Shown piece after piece: positions 39,958-60,086 of a stretch of 64,000 nucleotides of DNA (position 1 is the stretch's first letter; every line of letters begins with the position of its first letter). The notes beneath the pieces are model-generated. The model made no database searches. It saw only the letters and a program-made list of their open reading frames with translations, and had not been told where the DNA came from. The stretch lies in NCBI GenBank assembly GCA_024305405.1, contig JAKNDB010000068.1, forward strand, positions 1,482,501 to 1,546,500. The letters run 5' to 3'. The DNA is from Dirofilaria immitis. Its lineage: Eukaryota > Nematoda > Chromadorea > Rhabditida > Onchocercidae. The position numbers and the translations under genes were made by a program.

Positions 39958-40205
39958 TCCTCTAACTAATTCACTCTCGAATCCAGCTAAATCTGCACCA
40001 GGATATTTTGCATTAGAATATTATGCATGAAATTTCCTCTAACCAATTGACTCTCGAATTCAACCAAATCTACACCAGGATATTTTACACTACAATATTC
40101 TACATGAATTCCTTTTCTAACCAACTCAATCTCGAATTGAGCAAAACCTTTATCAGAATACTCCATATGAAATCTTACTCTAACCAATTCACTCTCGAAT
40201 TCAGA
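39958..40205. repeat. Tandem array with CTCTAACCAATTCACTCTCG core, four copies
   Basis: Core copies at about 39960, 40037, 40116 and 40178, so spacing varies (77, 79 and 62). Both strands show short open frames across it (for example 39987-40187 minus), which I attribute to the repeat. Confidence 0.8.
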
Positions 40206-42236
40206 AAAATTAAAATGATAACAGAAAACATCGATAAATAAACAAGGAAAAAAGCAATCTCATAAGAATACCTTCAAGCTCCGATGCGTTAGTACAAAAA
40301 TGATAATAACAACTTAATTAATTAATTTAAAATTAAAAGAAAAAGAAAACGAAGTAAAGGATTGTAGAAGGATTTAATCCTTAAATAATGTTTATTAATT
40401 AATTAGTTTTAAGTATATAAATATAATTATTTGTTGAATGATATAATGCATTATCATAATAATGATCTTGATTAATCATTTAAAATTTTCAAAAACTCAA
40501 ATAACTATTTCTTATTTCATAATTGAATAATCCTTTTCAGTTTATGAAAACTTTAGAAATTTATAAGTATCAATAAAATCTGCTTGTTAATGCGATAATT
40601 ATTATCAAAACAGTAACGATACAAAATTCATTTCCAGTTCCAATATCAGAATATTTGTTATCTGTAATTAATGTGAAACGATTGATGATTAGAATTAATA
40701 TTTGAAATGCTAAAAACTTCAATATTTCTTACTCAAATATTAAATTTTTATTCAAATACTAAATTTTTATCATCTCTTTTACAGTAAATTGTTGTTAAAA
40801 TATTGAAAATAATTCTCGATTAAAATATTAAAATACTCAAAACCTATATTAACTTGAAATTATATGATTTGTGATAAGTTGATAAAAAATTAAAGCGTTA
40901 CAAATATCTTTCAATTATGATCATTTAGAAAAAGAAAAATTACGACTAACCTTTTTTTCAAATAATTTTATCATCAAAATTTTTTGTTTCAGATTTTATT
41001 CAATATTTATAAATTGTCTTTAAATTTGCAATCATCTAATCGTTATCTCATTATCAATTGATAATAATGCAAACATTTGGTAATTATTCAATTTAACGAT
41101 AAGCAAAATAATATTTGCAATTTAAATCATTCAAAAATTTATTTTCTATTTTTTTGATGAAATTTAAAAATTCATAAAAAAGGAAACTTTTAATTTTTAA
41201 AAATAGCAAATATTATTTTGAGAAATTTCAATTTTTCTTTTTATTTTTTTCAGCAACAATTTCTCTTTCTTTCCTTTTTGCTTTCTTTTTATATTTTTAA
41301 AATTGAAAAAAAATTGATTAATTAATTAAAAATTATTTCTGACAAATTTTAATGATCAATTGAAATTGATAAACAAAAATATCTTTTTCATTTGCATTCA
41401 TTCATTTATTTTATTTTTGATTATTTAAAATAATTAATTCATAAATTTTGGAACAGAGAAGAAATAATATAAAAGAGTAATTCGAATTTATAAAATTTTT
41501 TGGAATAATTAATTTATGATATAATTCAAGTAATTCGTTTTTTTTTTAAATATAAATCAAATTCATTTTCAAAAGTTCGCTTTTTGTTGGAATGATTATT
41601 TTGTGATAAAGAAAAAGAGCTAATTATTTAATGAAATATTTCAATTTTGATAAATGTATCAGTTTTATGATAAAATTTACTAGCCAATTAAGGTAATGTG
41701 TAGCTAATTAAGGTAATACCGAAATATTAACTTAGCAGCCTAGTTCCTATCGTTTGAATTTGGATCAAGTCCTGGCTTACATGTATGTATAGATGATTTT
41801 TGGATTTTAATTATTTTCAGGTTTTTGCTAAAATTAAATTTGAATTATTGTAAATAAATGACAATAATACTATTTATAAATAATATAATCAGAAGAATAT
41901 TATGTTTCATATATTTTATCATAAAAATATTTCATCTTATCATATAATTATTTAAAATACTTATCATATCATTTAGCATCATGTATTTTATCATATCTTA
42001 CTCTGTTATTTAGCATATAGAAAAAATGAACATTTAAATATTCTTAAATTTGTAAAAAACAAAAAGTAAAAAGTTCTAAAGTTCCTAAGTCTTAAATTAT
42101 ACTTGGTCGCGTTTTAAAAAGCCAAGTATAATCAGTCCATTTTTTGTTTTCGTTTTTTTTTTCTGCTAACTAATATTAAGCCAAATGATAACGATGATGA
42201 AAAAAATAAAAACATTTTTTTTTGGACAATTAAAAC

Positions 42237-42296
42237 GCATATTGTTAGTATATATTCGATACGCGTATTATACGAATAAATCTCGTCATCATCCAT
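42237..42296 (-). other. Possible first coding exon of an unknown minus-strand gene
   Basis: The minus strand reads ATG then MDDDEIYSYNTRIEYILTIC up to a donor-like GTTTTAATTG, with CTTTAG 20 bases upstream of the ATG. The residues are protein-like compared with the surroundings, but no downstream partner exon was found. Chance cannot be excluded. Confidence 0.2.
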
Positions 42297-42900
42297 TCTC
42301 GATATTGTTTTCTTTAGCTAGCCTAAAAATTACCAATAAAAAATTGATGATTATTTTGAAAATTTACATAGATATAAAATTAAAAATAAACATTTGTTTT
42401 TTCAACTATAAATAAATATATGTGAAAAAGAAAAAAATTATTTTATTTCAAAAATTTTTTTAATTTTTAAAATTATAAAATTTTATTCAAAAAAAAATTT
42501 CGCTTTCTCTCAGCAAATATAAATATTTTTTTTCTTAATTTTTAGATATGAAAGAAAAAGGAAATAAATAGATGAAACGATAAAATATTTTATGTGTAAT
42601 ATTTTGAAATAAAATATACAAACGAATACTTCCTAGAAAAATAGGACATTTTTTTTTAAAAAAAAAGAACAAAAAATTTTGAAGTATTTTAGTAAAATTA
42701 TGAAATTTGTTTCATTTTTTTTTTTTAAAGTATTTCTAATATTGATTTTAAGTATCATCAAATATATTATAATTGTTTGATTTTATTTTTCTTCTGGTTT
42801 CGCAGAAGAAAAGAAAAAGCTTATTCTTAACTATTCTCGAGAAAAATAAAAATTTTCCTATTCCTTCAATTATCAAATATTCAACCTATTTTAATCAATT

Positions 42901-43154
42901 ATTAATATCTATGAAGGCATATTGCACTAAGCATACGCCTTTTTTAGACGAAAAATTTTTGAGTAAAAATTTATTTTGATTTCCATTATTACAGTTCCAT
43001 TCAATTCAAATTATTCCTAAAATATAAATTAATATCTATGAAGGCATATTGCACTAAGCATACACCTTTTTTTCGACGAAAAATTTTTTAAGTAAAAATT
43101 TATTTTTATTTCCATTACTACAATTCCATTCAATTCAAATTATTCCTAAAATAT
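42901..43154. repeat. 127-bp tandem duplication
   Basis: ATTAATATCTATGAAGGCAT occurs at 42901 and 43028 and the copies stay alike through TTCCTAAAATATAA. A plus-strand frame at 42773-42979 runs into the first copy but the second copy does not preserve it. Confidence 0.9.
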
Positions 43155-43479
43155 AATATCACATAAAATAATTTATACTTATTTTTAACAACAAATTAAT
43201 TTCATACATAATAATTAAACGATAATAATTGCTATTGTAGTAGTAGTAGTAGTGATAATGCCAGTGATCATAGATCATTTGCAATATCAAAATTAATTAA
43301 ATTCAAAATTAAATTAATCAAATAACAATAAATTTTTTTCATCTCATTTTTTAAATATCATTTGAATAAAATGTAAGACAGATTATCGGGAATTTTTTTT
43401 TTTATCTGTCTCTTCTTTTTTTTAAAAAAAAAATATTTTAAAATAATGTGAAGCGATGAAAGATGCGATAAATGATATA

Positions 43480-43660
43480 TCATCATCATTATCATTATTA
43501 TTATTATCATCATCATCATTATCATCATCATCATTATCATCATCATCATTATCATCATCATCATTATCATCATCATCATTATCATCATCATCATTATCAT
43601 CATCATCATTATCATTATTATTATTATTATTATCATCATCATCATCATCATTATCATCGT
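43480..43660. repeat. (ATC)n/(ATT)n array with 15-bp higher-order unit
   Basis: Regular ATTATCATCATCATC units of 15 bases, about seven in a row, flanked by ATT triplets. The long Met/Ile, Ser and His/Tyr frames in all phases come from it. Confidence 0.95.
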
Positions 43661-43799
43661 CATGTCAAGCATATTGATTGATAATTTTATTGACAATTTA
43701 CATGTTATTAGTCTTGTCTCGATTGGCAAATTTATTTTAGTTTTAGTTGTGAAATGAAAAATAAAACTTTTGAGAAACAATTTGACATTAATGCAAAAC

Positions 43800-43925
43800 A
43801 CAGACAAATACACACACATATGCATACGCATACATACATACATACGCACACATACACACACATACACATACACACATACGTATACATACAATTATATACA
43901 CATACACAAACATGCATACATACAA
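43800..43925. repeat. CA/CATA-rich microsatellite
   Basis: ACACATACACA-type repeats interrupted by ATACAT and GCATAC. Long Val/Cys/Tyr-rich and His/Thr-rich frames here are repeat translations. Confidence 0.95.
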
Positions 43926-44039
43926 AAACTTCGTAAAGATTAGCTATAAAGAAGATTTATCATTGTAAACAATCGAAGCAGACGTTTGCATTTGCGTCAA
44001 AATTCATACGTATTTTTTTTGAAATAAATATTTATGATA

Positions 44040-44720
44040 GAACGATAGGAATGAATGATTCTAGAAGATTGGATAATTTGATAGTTTAAATAATCTCAGA
44101 AGAAGATCAGTTTCCTAGATGATCAGTTTAAAATCAGGTTAGATAATTTGTGTTAGTCCAGAAAAGTTAGACTTATTTCGAAATCTTAAAAGATTAGTAG
44201 ATCAGTAAGTAATCGTGAAGGGATAGATAATGTGATAGTTTTGAATGATTAGATAATTTAGTAACTTTAACAAGTTCAATAGTTGTCAACCATAAGTGAT
44301 TAGATAGTTTGATAATCTTCAATGATTAATAGTCTAGTATTTTTAGACAAACTTTAGTAGTTTGTTGATTTTGAAAGATTAGATTGCTCAGTAATCTTGG
44401 GATGATGATTTAGTAATTTTGAAACTCTAGATTAGTAATTTTATCTGGCCTAGACAATTTTGTTGATCTTGAAAGATTAGAAAATTTAGTAATGTTGGAA
44501 AATCAATAGTATAGCTATTTTAGACAGCCTAAATAGTTTGTAGAGTCTAAAAGATAATTTAGTAATCTCAAAAAAAAAAATAGTTTTGTTAATTTTTGAA
44601 ATCCTTGGCAATTTTAGTAATTTTAAGAAGCATAGATCGTTTATTGATATTTATTTTGAAAGAATGATTAGTGTTGAGAATTTTGAATGATATGATAATT
44701 TAAAAGAAGGTTAGTGTTTA
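44040..44720. repeat. Degenerate ~40-bp minisatellite field
   Basis: Words such as AGATAATTTAGTAATCT, GATAGTTT and TTTGAAAGATTAG recur with drift over almost 700 bases. Confidence 0.6.
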
Positions 44721-45451
44721 GGAATGTTCCTTCTCGATTATCATTTATTCAATAATTACATTTTACTTATTATTATTCGATTGAATTGTTCTATCTTTCT
44801 TTTTTCTTTTTTTTTTTTTTCAAATTGTTCTTTAGATATTGATCTGATTTATATTTTTCATATTTCTAAATAATCATACTTATCACGAAATATTAATCAA
44901 ATAATATTAAAATATTGCAAATTTATTGATATGAAAAAAAAATTTGAAAAACTGTTTGAGAAAAAATAATACCTAAAAATTTTGAAATTCATTGATATTT
45001 TATTTTATCATATCATATGTAATTTATTAAATGTTTAATTAGAAATTAATTAGAAGTGAATAATTTAAGCGATGAAAAAAAAAAAAGTTGAATATGATTA
45101 AGTCTAAAAGTAGCGAAATAAAATTGATCTATTTTTTTTTTTTATATTAGCATTATTTTGAGATTATTTCAAAATGAAAATGATCACAACTATTGATCTC
45201 GATGATTTCATTGCAAACTCAAACATTCTGTAAACAATTAATTTAAAACTTAACTTGTCAAATATTTTTATTTGCTTGCTTTATTGTTATTTGATCGTGC
45301 TACATCCAAATATTTTTTTTTGTTCTCGAATTTTTGAGCCAAACCTTCAAATATCTCAAAATTTCAAAAAGTTTACACAAAAATTGAAAATACCAGGTAT
45401 ATTTACATTTCAAAAGATCAATTAACGCTTACATGTGATTTTTTTATTCCA

Positions 45452-45556
45452 ATGTTTACATTTATCTTTAATCTAAAATTAAATTCGATATCGAAAATGT
45501 GCTATGTTTACATTTATCTTTAATCTAAAATTAAATTCGATATCGAAAATGTGCTA
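45452..45556. repeat. 52-bp tandem duplication
   Basis: Two near-identical units starting ATGTTTACATTTATCTTTAA at 45452 and 45504 and ending GAAAATGTGCTAT. Confidence 0.95.
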
Positions 45557-46496
45557 TTAATTAAAAATTTTTTTTTTTTAGAAAATATTCTAGGAAAATA
45601 ACTTTTCATTCAAACTTTTGTTTATTGAAACTGTTCCGGAATTAATATTATTATCATTTTTATTTTTTAATTAATAATTATACTTATTTGATAATCAATT
45701 TAATCTTTGAACCTATATAAAATGTTAAATGATTTTTGATAATTTAATTTCAATTTTTGATTTCTTTTATAAAATATTCTAGCATTTTCAATACTTTTGT
45801 TATTTTTATTTTTATTTCAGAAAAAAATTGTTATCACTATTATCACTAGCTTTAACTATTTTATTATTATCACTCCTGTTAATTATTAATTATTTCTTTC
45901 TTTAAGTTTTTTCATAGTTTCCTAAATTGCTAAGACTATATTCCAATAAAATAATTTAAAATTTTTTTCAAAAAATGACAAGAAATCAAATTTTTAAATG
46001 ATTAATATTGTAGCGAATAATCAAGAGCAGTGATAATAAATGATAACGATTCTAATTTTTCCCGATTTTTTTATCACTTAAATAGCAAATAAATTGATTT
46101 TTTATTTTCAAATCAATCAATACAGAGTGCTCTACTAATTCATTGATTAATATTCGATATTCAACTATGATACTGCGATATATGATTAAAAACAAACTAA
46201 TGATATTGATTAAAATAAATATCAGTTTTCTTCTACTTCTCCCGTTATCAACTTTTTTCTTTTTTTTTTTTGCTCACTAATCTGTGAGAGATAAAAGTTT
46301 GTAAATGTTGGATGTGAAATGTTGAAAAGTTATTATCAAACAAAAAACGAAACTTATTTCATACAACTATTTTACAATAATTTGCATCAAAAAAAAATCG
46401 TTATTATCAGAATAATTTTGATTGATTAATTAATTTGTTTATTTAATTATCCGTTCTTGTTTCTTTTTGTTTACTGTTACCAAATTGTTTTTATTA

Positions 46497-46565
46497 ATTG
46501 TTATTACTATTAATTATTAGCTGATGTTTTCGTTGATTGTTATTACTATTAATTATTAGCTGATA
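46497..46565. repeat. Short tandem duplication
   Basis: ATTGTTATTACTATTAATTA followed by TTAGCTGAT occurs twice within about 70 bases. Confidence 0.85.
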
Positions 46566-47399
46566 TCTGCTAGTATTATTTATTTATTTATCTATTCATT
46601 TCATTATATTTATCAATTAATATTTGTTGTTATTATTTATTTATTTATTTATTCATTTATTTTGTTTTTATTTACTTGCTTGATTTTTTTCATTTCTTAC
46701 TTATTTATTTGTTTATTATTGCTAGATATTGCTAGTGCTATGATTTTCATGTTTGCATATTTATTTGTTTATTATTGTTTTATTATTAATTATTGAATAA
46801 CACTCGATATTATTAATTTATGTATTTTTTTCGTCGTATAAAATGACGAATAATTTACATTATGCATAATTGTTTATCATTGATTAAAATATTCATTAAT
46901 TACTTTCTAATAAATAGCTAAAATTAATTTTAAAAAAATTAATTAAAATTTTAAATTAATTTAATTATTTCATTTATATTCGCTGAAAGTTTTCATCATC
47001 TCTTATCATCCATTCTTATTTTGCTATTTTAATTTTAATTTCAATAATTTTCAAATTCCAATTTTTTCTCGTAATTTTCATAAATTTTAATGCAATTAAA
47101 AACTTAAAATAATTGAATTATTTTTTTTTTTGTATAATTTCCTAAATTCATCGCTATATAATATAATTTTTTCTTATCAAAATATTAAATTAATTTAGTC
47201 AAAATTTTAATTAATTTATAATGGATTGAAATATTAATATACTTGTATGAATAAATTTGTATCTATATTTTTTCAATTCTCATATCATAAATTTTTAAGA
47301 TCCAATATTTATTTTAATTTCGTCCTTTTTATCACAAATTTTTGACAAATAATTTTCAAGAAAGAAAGTTTTATGTTATCACTTTTTAATGAATATATT

Positions 47400-47745
47400 A
47401 TATTTGATTAATAGTGATAAATAGATTTTATCAATAATGAAAATTAGATTCAATCAATAATGATAATCACATTCGATCATTAGTGGTAATTAGATTCAAT
47501 CAATAATGGCAATCACATTCGATTATTAGTGGTAATTAGATTCAATCAATAATGATAATCACATTCGATCATTAGTGGTAATTAGATTCAATCAATAATG
47601 ATAATCACATTCGATCATTAGTGGTAATTAGATTCAATCAATAATGATAATCATATTCGACTATTAATGGTAATTAGATTCAATCAATAATGATAATCAT
47701 ATTCGACTACTAATGGTAATTAGGTTTGATCAATAATGATAATTC
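47400..47745. repeat. ~45-bp minisatellite, about seven copies
   Basis: Units of the type TTAGATTCAATCAATAATGA followed by TAATCACATTCGATCATTAG and TGGTAA, with outer copies more diverged than the middle ones. Confidence 0.92.
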
Positions 47746-48024
47746 TTAATCGCAAGTTTTGGTATTTCTTTTTCTGAAAAAAACTTTCAAAAAAAGTCGA
47801 AAAATTTATGCAACAAAAAAATAAAAGTAAAATCGATTGCATTGCTTAAAAATAATTGTTAAAAATTGCTGCGTAAAAAAAAAGTAATGGAAAAAAAAGA
47901 AGATAAGGCAGAAGAGATAACAGTTGCTTAACAAGAACGTAAATTTCAAAATTTTATTTTATTTTTTTTTTCCTTCTTCTTTTCTCTCATAATACATATA
48001 TATATTTCTGTAATGTTTATCGTT

Positions 48025-48425
48025 ATCATATATCGATATGAATTATATCTTATGATAATTTGCTAATTTCAATGCTTGATAATCGAGTAATTGAAATAGA
48101 GAGCTAATCATCATATCGATATGAATTATATCTTATGATAATTTGCTAATTTCAATGCTTGATAATCGAGTAATTGAAATAGAGAGCTAATCATCATATC
48201 GATATGAATTATATCTTATGATAATTTGCTAATTTCAATGCTTGATAATCGAGTAATTGAAATAGAGAGCTAATCATCATATCGATATGAATTATATCTT
48301 ACAATAATTTGCTAATTTCAATGCTTGATAATCGAGTAATTGAAATAGAGAGCTAATCATCATATCGATATGAATTATATTTTATGATAATTTGCTTGTT
48401 TCAATGCTTGATAATCAAGTAATTG
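48025..48425. repeat. 83-bp tandem array, almost five copies
   Basis: CATATCGATATGAATTATAT starts units at 48112, 48195, 48278 and 48361, with a first partial unit near 48029. Copies are nearly identical, and each includes GCTTGATAATCGAGTAATTG. The core CATATCGATATG contains a palindromic ATATCGATAT. Confidence 0.95.
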
Positions 48426-49453
48426 TAATTTGTAATATGATGAATATTTGGAAAATTCAATCCTTTCGCGGAATCTATTTTATCAAAATATCGATATCAA
48501 TCTTCGTTTTTGTCACAATTAATTTTTACAACTTAATTTTAATGCTTCAAGGAATTTTTATAATTCAGAAATTCGAACTATTTTTTTATAAGTTATTTTT
48601 ATGTTTATTTATTAGAATAATTTCATTTAGAACTAAATTATCGAAAATAAATTTTCATCAAACTCTTTTTGATTTTGATAAATTCTATTTGATAAAGTAT
48701 TGAATCAGCATTGCAAAACATGTGCTTAAAAATTAAAATTTATGATAAGCAAATACATGATAAGCAAAATTGATATTCCAATATGATTAATTATTTTTTT
48801 ATCATTACATAATCCGTTGCTTAATTTAATTATTTATTATATTCGAATATATTTTTAGGACGAGATTTGAATTAAAATTTTTTTAATTTCCAATATTTTC
48901 GACAGTTTTAGTTCTCTTAATTTAATCCTTTTTTCGTTAAAATATTTTCGAAATTTTGTCAATATTTTTGAACAAATAAATCGATTAATTAATAATTATG
49001 AAATAATTGATTTCGAATTAATTATTATGAAATAATTAATTTCGAATTAATTATTATGAAATAATTTAGTATCTTTTAAAATAGTATTTATCCATTATTT
49101 CAAAAATTTTATCATTTTTCATCTATGCTAAATATAAATCAATCATTTTTAGCTCTTCCGCTAATATTTTTATTTACAGCTTTAAATTTATAATGATAAA
49201 AATTTTTTAAGGATAAATTTCAAAATCACAATAATGATATAATTGATATGATAAAAAAAAAAATTTCATTGGATTAAATTAATATTACGTATAATTTCAG
49301 TTTAAATCAAATTTACAATACATTTATCCCGTGCGTGTTGATTATTTACTCGTATTGTATTTAGAAGTTGTAATTTATCGAACGAAATTATTTTCGATCA
49401 TACTAATAATTAATTTGTATTGATTCATTATTTACCATCAAATAAGAAAGAGG

Positions 49454-49457
<4 letters not shown>

Positions 49458-49495
<38 letters not shown>

Positions 49496-49515
49496 AATAA
49501 TAATAATAATAACAA
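49458..49515. repeat. (AAC)n then (AAT)n microsatellite
   Basis: About twelve AAC triplets followed by five AAT triplets. Confidence 0.95.
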
Positions 49516-50218
49516 TAAACAATGAATTATTTGATCAAACGATCAAGATCGCTTGATTTTAATTTAATTCCAAGGTTTACTTTCAAATTCTTTTTTTTCA
49601 TATTTTCTCTTTTTTCGTTGCAATGATAAATTCAATTTATTTTTGGAATGTTAATAATTATCATTCGTTATCATTTATCATTTACATTGAAACGAATATA
49701 TATATATATATAAGAAATATTAATCATTTTATTATCATAACTTTTATCGATCTTTTCGTTTGTTTTTTTCTTTTTTTTTTCGGGGATAATTTAAATTATA
49801 AAAAATGTTAATAATTATCATTCCTTATCATTTATCACTTGTGTTCTAAAAAATATATAAATTATAAGATATTAATCATTTTATTTTTATAACTATTATT
49901 CATCTGTTTGTTCAATCTTGTTTTTTGTTTAATTTCTTTTAAAAGGGACAAAAATGGAATACAAATAAAATATTAATTATAAATTATTGAAATTAAATTA
50001 CAATTATATTTAATATAAAATTAATTACAATTTTGTATTTTAATTTTAATAAAATTTTTTTCATTACTTCCATATAGCATTATTTTTTTGTTTTATAGAA
50101 AAGATAAAAACGAAGAATGAAATAGAAAATATTAATCAAATTAATTTATAATAATATTATTTATGAATAAACAAATTTTAGTATCAAAATATGATTTATT
50201 TAATTATTGAGAAAATTA

Positions 50219-50372
50219 AAAATTAATTATGAAATAATCCCGAATATGGTAGCATAAAAATTAATTATGAAATAATCCCGAATATGGTAGCATAAAAATT
50301 AATTATGAAATAATCCCGAATATGGTAGCATAAAAATTAATTATGAAATAATCCCGAATATGGTAGCATAAA
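50219..50372. repeat. 38-bp tandem array, four copies
   Basis: Four essentially identical copies of a unit with AATTATGAAATAATCCCGAA and TATGGTAGCATAAAA. It lies about 230 bases upstream of the first recognised exon of the Tyr-rich gene. Confidence 0.95.
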
Positions 50373-50603
50373 AATTATTGATAAATATTAATAAGAGAAA
50401 TGGTTAGATTATGATAAGAAAAACAAAATTCCAGTCATTTCAAGAGAAAAGTTTTTTTTTTTTGGAAATATAAATAGATTATCAATTTTAGTATCGATAA
50501 AAATTAAGTAATCAATTTTTGTATTATATATATACACATATATTTAATACTCAAATTTTTAATTTACATATATATTAAATACTAAAATTAAATTAATTTT
50601 TAG

Positions 50604-57463
<6,860 letters not shown>

Positions 57464-58247
57464 TGCTTATTTTTTTTTTTTTTGTTATTTACATAAATAT
57501 TCATTTAATTAGGCATTATTTATTATCATTGATTATTGATATAAAATTTCACGGTTGATTATTTTGCTAAGTTTTAAACTTTGTGTATTTTAAATAATAT
57601 GTATGAAAATTGGTCACTGAAATGAATAATATATTCAATTTTTCGATCTTTCTTTTTTTATTTATCGCAAAATTTTAATCAAATTGTCAACTCAGTGATT
57701 ATCATTTTCAATTATTGCATATGCATATTATTGATAAATGTAATGAAAAAATTTGGAAAAAAAAAATTTGTTCCAACTTTTTTTTTTGCTCACATTGCAA
57801 AAAAAAAAGTACTTATTAATATTAATTAAAATTTATTTATACTAAAATAATTCTTATCAAATCGTTTCTTTTTTCTAAAATTATTTTACGCATTATTTTG
57901 ACTAAATTGAATTGTAAAAAAATAATTTCAATGAATTAAACAAAAAAAAAAAAAAATTATTGACAAAAATAAAATACAAAACAAAAACATAGCAATGGAA
58001 AAAAAAAAAAGGAATGCTCAAAGTTATTCGTACAATTTTAATTTATTCAAAGTTAAAATTGATGAATTCGATGAATTGTATGAAGAAATTTTCGTAATTA
58101 TTATTATTATTACTATCATTATTATTATTAGTTATTATTATAATTATTATTTTAAACGAAAAAAAAGGAAGATAATTAATTCAAAATAATTAACTTAAAA
58201 TTTTAATTTTTAATTAATAAATAATTTTTTCCTTTTTTTAATCACAG

Positions 58248-58364
58248 TGATATTTTAAATGATTATTCGTTGCTGCCAATTAATCGTATTTTATCATCTA
58301 CTATGTATATAAACGATGTGATATTTTTTTTTTTTTCTAAATTTTTCATTTTTTTATGTAACAG

Positions 58365-58404
<40 letters not shown>

Positions 58405-58600
58405 TATATATTTTTTCCTATCGCTTTTTTGATAATATGCAAATTTGTATTTCGAAAAGCAATTACATTTTAATGCCTAATTATATGTTAATTAATAAAA
58501 ATTTGCATTATCGATTGGAATTTAAAAAAAAAAAAAAGAAAGAATTCAGAATAAAACGCTACGTACACGTTTAGAGAATATGGTATTCTTTTCGAACTAA
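58248..58600 (+). other. Possible alternative last exons of the Tyr-rich gene
   Basis: After a strong acceptor TTTTTTAATCACAG, a frame SDILNDYSLLPINRILSSTM runs from 58248 in the same phase as the known last exon (AG|T). A donor-like GAT|GTGATA at 58318 and an acceptor GAATTCAG before 58550 could add NKTLRTRLENMVFFSN and TAA at 58598-58600. Together they would replace the Tyr-rich end. Only acceptor quality, phase and composition support this. Confidence 0.35.
58371..58403. repeat. (TGAT)n microsatellite
   Basis: About eight GATT units downstream of the Tyr-rich gene. Confidence 0.95.
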
Positions 58601-60010
58601 TTTCACGTGAGTTCTTCTTTTTTTTTTTTTTTTCAATTATATTTAATAAAGTTTAAACGAAATAATATTTATTATATTTGCTGAAATATTAAATTGTTTT
58701 TAAAAAAAAAAATTTCAAATTCCAAACATATCATTTGTATTTATTCATTTAACTGACAATATAACATATCATTTATGAGAAATTTAAATCATTTTAATTA
58801 AAATTTCTTTTTAATTAGGCCTAATTAAATGATAAATATATCTTTTATCAGTCGAAGAATATAAACAGTATTTCGATAAAATATAGTTCACATTTAAACA
58901 TATCATTTATATTATTCATTAAATTTATTAATTAGTGTTAGGAAACTATTTTTTTTTTATTTCAAATTTAAATTTACAAATACATTCGACAATCGAAAAT
59001 GCAAAATTTTAATTGAATTATGAAATTTAAACAAAAAAATTCTAAAAAACGAATAATAAAATTTTTATGCAAAACTTATTCTTACTTACCCTTTAAAAAA
59101 AAATAAAAAACTGAAAAAAAAAAAAACAATTATTGTAATTTGTATATTTCATTATAACAATTGTTTAGTTTTTTTTTTTTCTTTAGCAAAATTTTTATCA
59201 TCAATTTCAAATTTATTGATACAATATTACACATTGATTTGTTATGTAACCTATTTTCAAAAAGTTTTCGTTTAAAAAAACGAACAAAACATATCAATTA
59301 CAATAATTTAAAAATAACTTCAGAAAAAAAAATACGAAAATTGAATTTAATTTTTTATCAATTTTCCTTCATTCTCTTTCGTCTTCTTTTGTTTTTTCTT
59401 TTAAGAAACAAATGAAAGTTCAAAAAAAAAAAAAAAAAAGAAAATAATAAAAATTTCAATTTAGTGAATTTTTCTTTTTAAAGATTTTCTAAATATTTGA
59501 ATAAATTGGTGTATGAATTTTTAATTTATTAAATTTTAATATTTTCAGAAGAAATTTTTCAAAGTGAAAAATTTTTCACTTTGAAAAATTTTTTATTTTT
59601 AAAATTGGAATAAAAATTATCTTTTTTTTTTTTAATATAAATTTATAATATATTTTATTAATAATTTTGAAATATAATTGCTATTACAAAAATAATAAAA
59701 TAATTGAATTTAATAAAATTTGTTTATGTTTTTTTTTTAATTAATTCATATGCATATTCAAATTAAACAATTTAATTCACTTTTTATTCATACTACGAAT
59801 AGATTGATATATATATATAAATACATATATTAGGGATATTATTAATAATATAGAGTTGGGAGAAAAAAATCTATTTAATGGTAAATCGAGAAACTCGAAA
59901 ACATTTGATGTTGTACCTCTAAAGTTTGCCATTTTTACTAACTGTTTTGGAGTGTTAATAAAAATAGAGAATGCATTGTTGTAGAAAAAGTTCCACCTAT
60001 CATCTTGCAA

Positions 60011-60086
60011 TAGCTGGGTAATGATTCCTATCTTTATAGCTGGGTAATGATTCCTATCTTTATAGCTGGGTAATGATTCCTATCGA
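60011..60086. repeat. 26-bp tandem array, three copies
   Basis: TAGCTGGGTAATGATTCCTA followed by TCTTTA repeats at 60011, 60037 and 60063 without visible differences. Confidence 0.95.

Larger units (their letters stand above)
22342..50603. other. 28-kb gene-poor stretch
   Basis: Between the pll-1 start and the first exon of the Tyr-rich gene I find no confident coding exon. It holds poly-A/T runs, microsatellites and at least a dozen tandem arrays listed separately, with weak exon-like islands at about 25690-25840, 41720-41790 and 42237-42296. The missing 5' exons of the plus-strand Tyr-rich gene probably lie somewhere in it. Confidence 0.6.

Noticed and set aside
43358..43936. Long frames rich in Met/Ile, Ser, His/Tyr and Val/Cys on both strands
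   Set aside because: They are translations of the ATC/ATT and CA-rich microsatellites; every phase is open.
47400..48425. CRISPR-like arrays
   Set aside because: Units are contiguous tandem copies without unique spacers, in a eukaryotic context.
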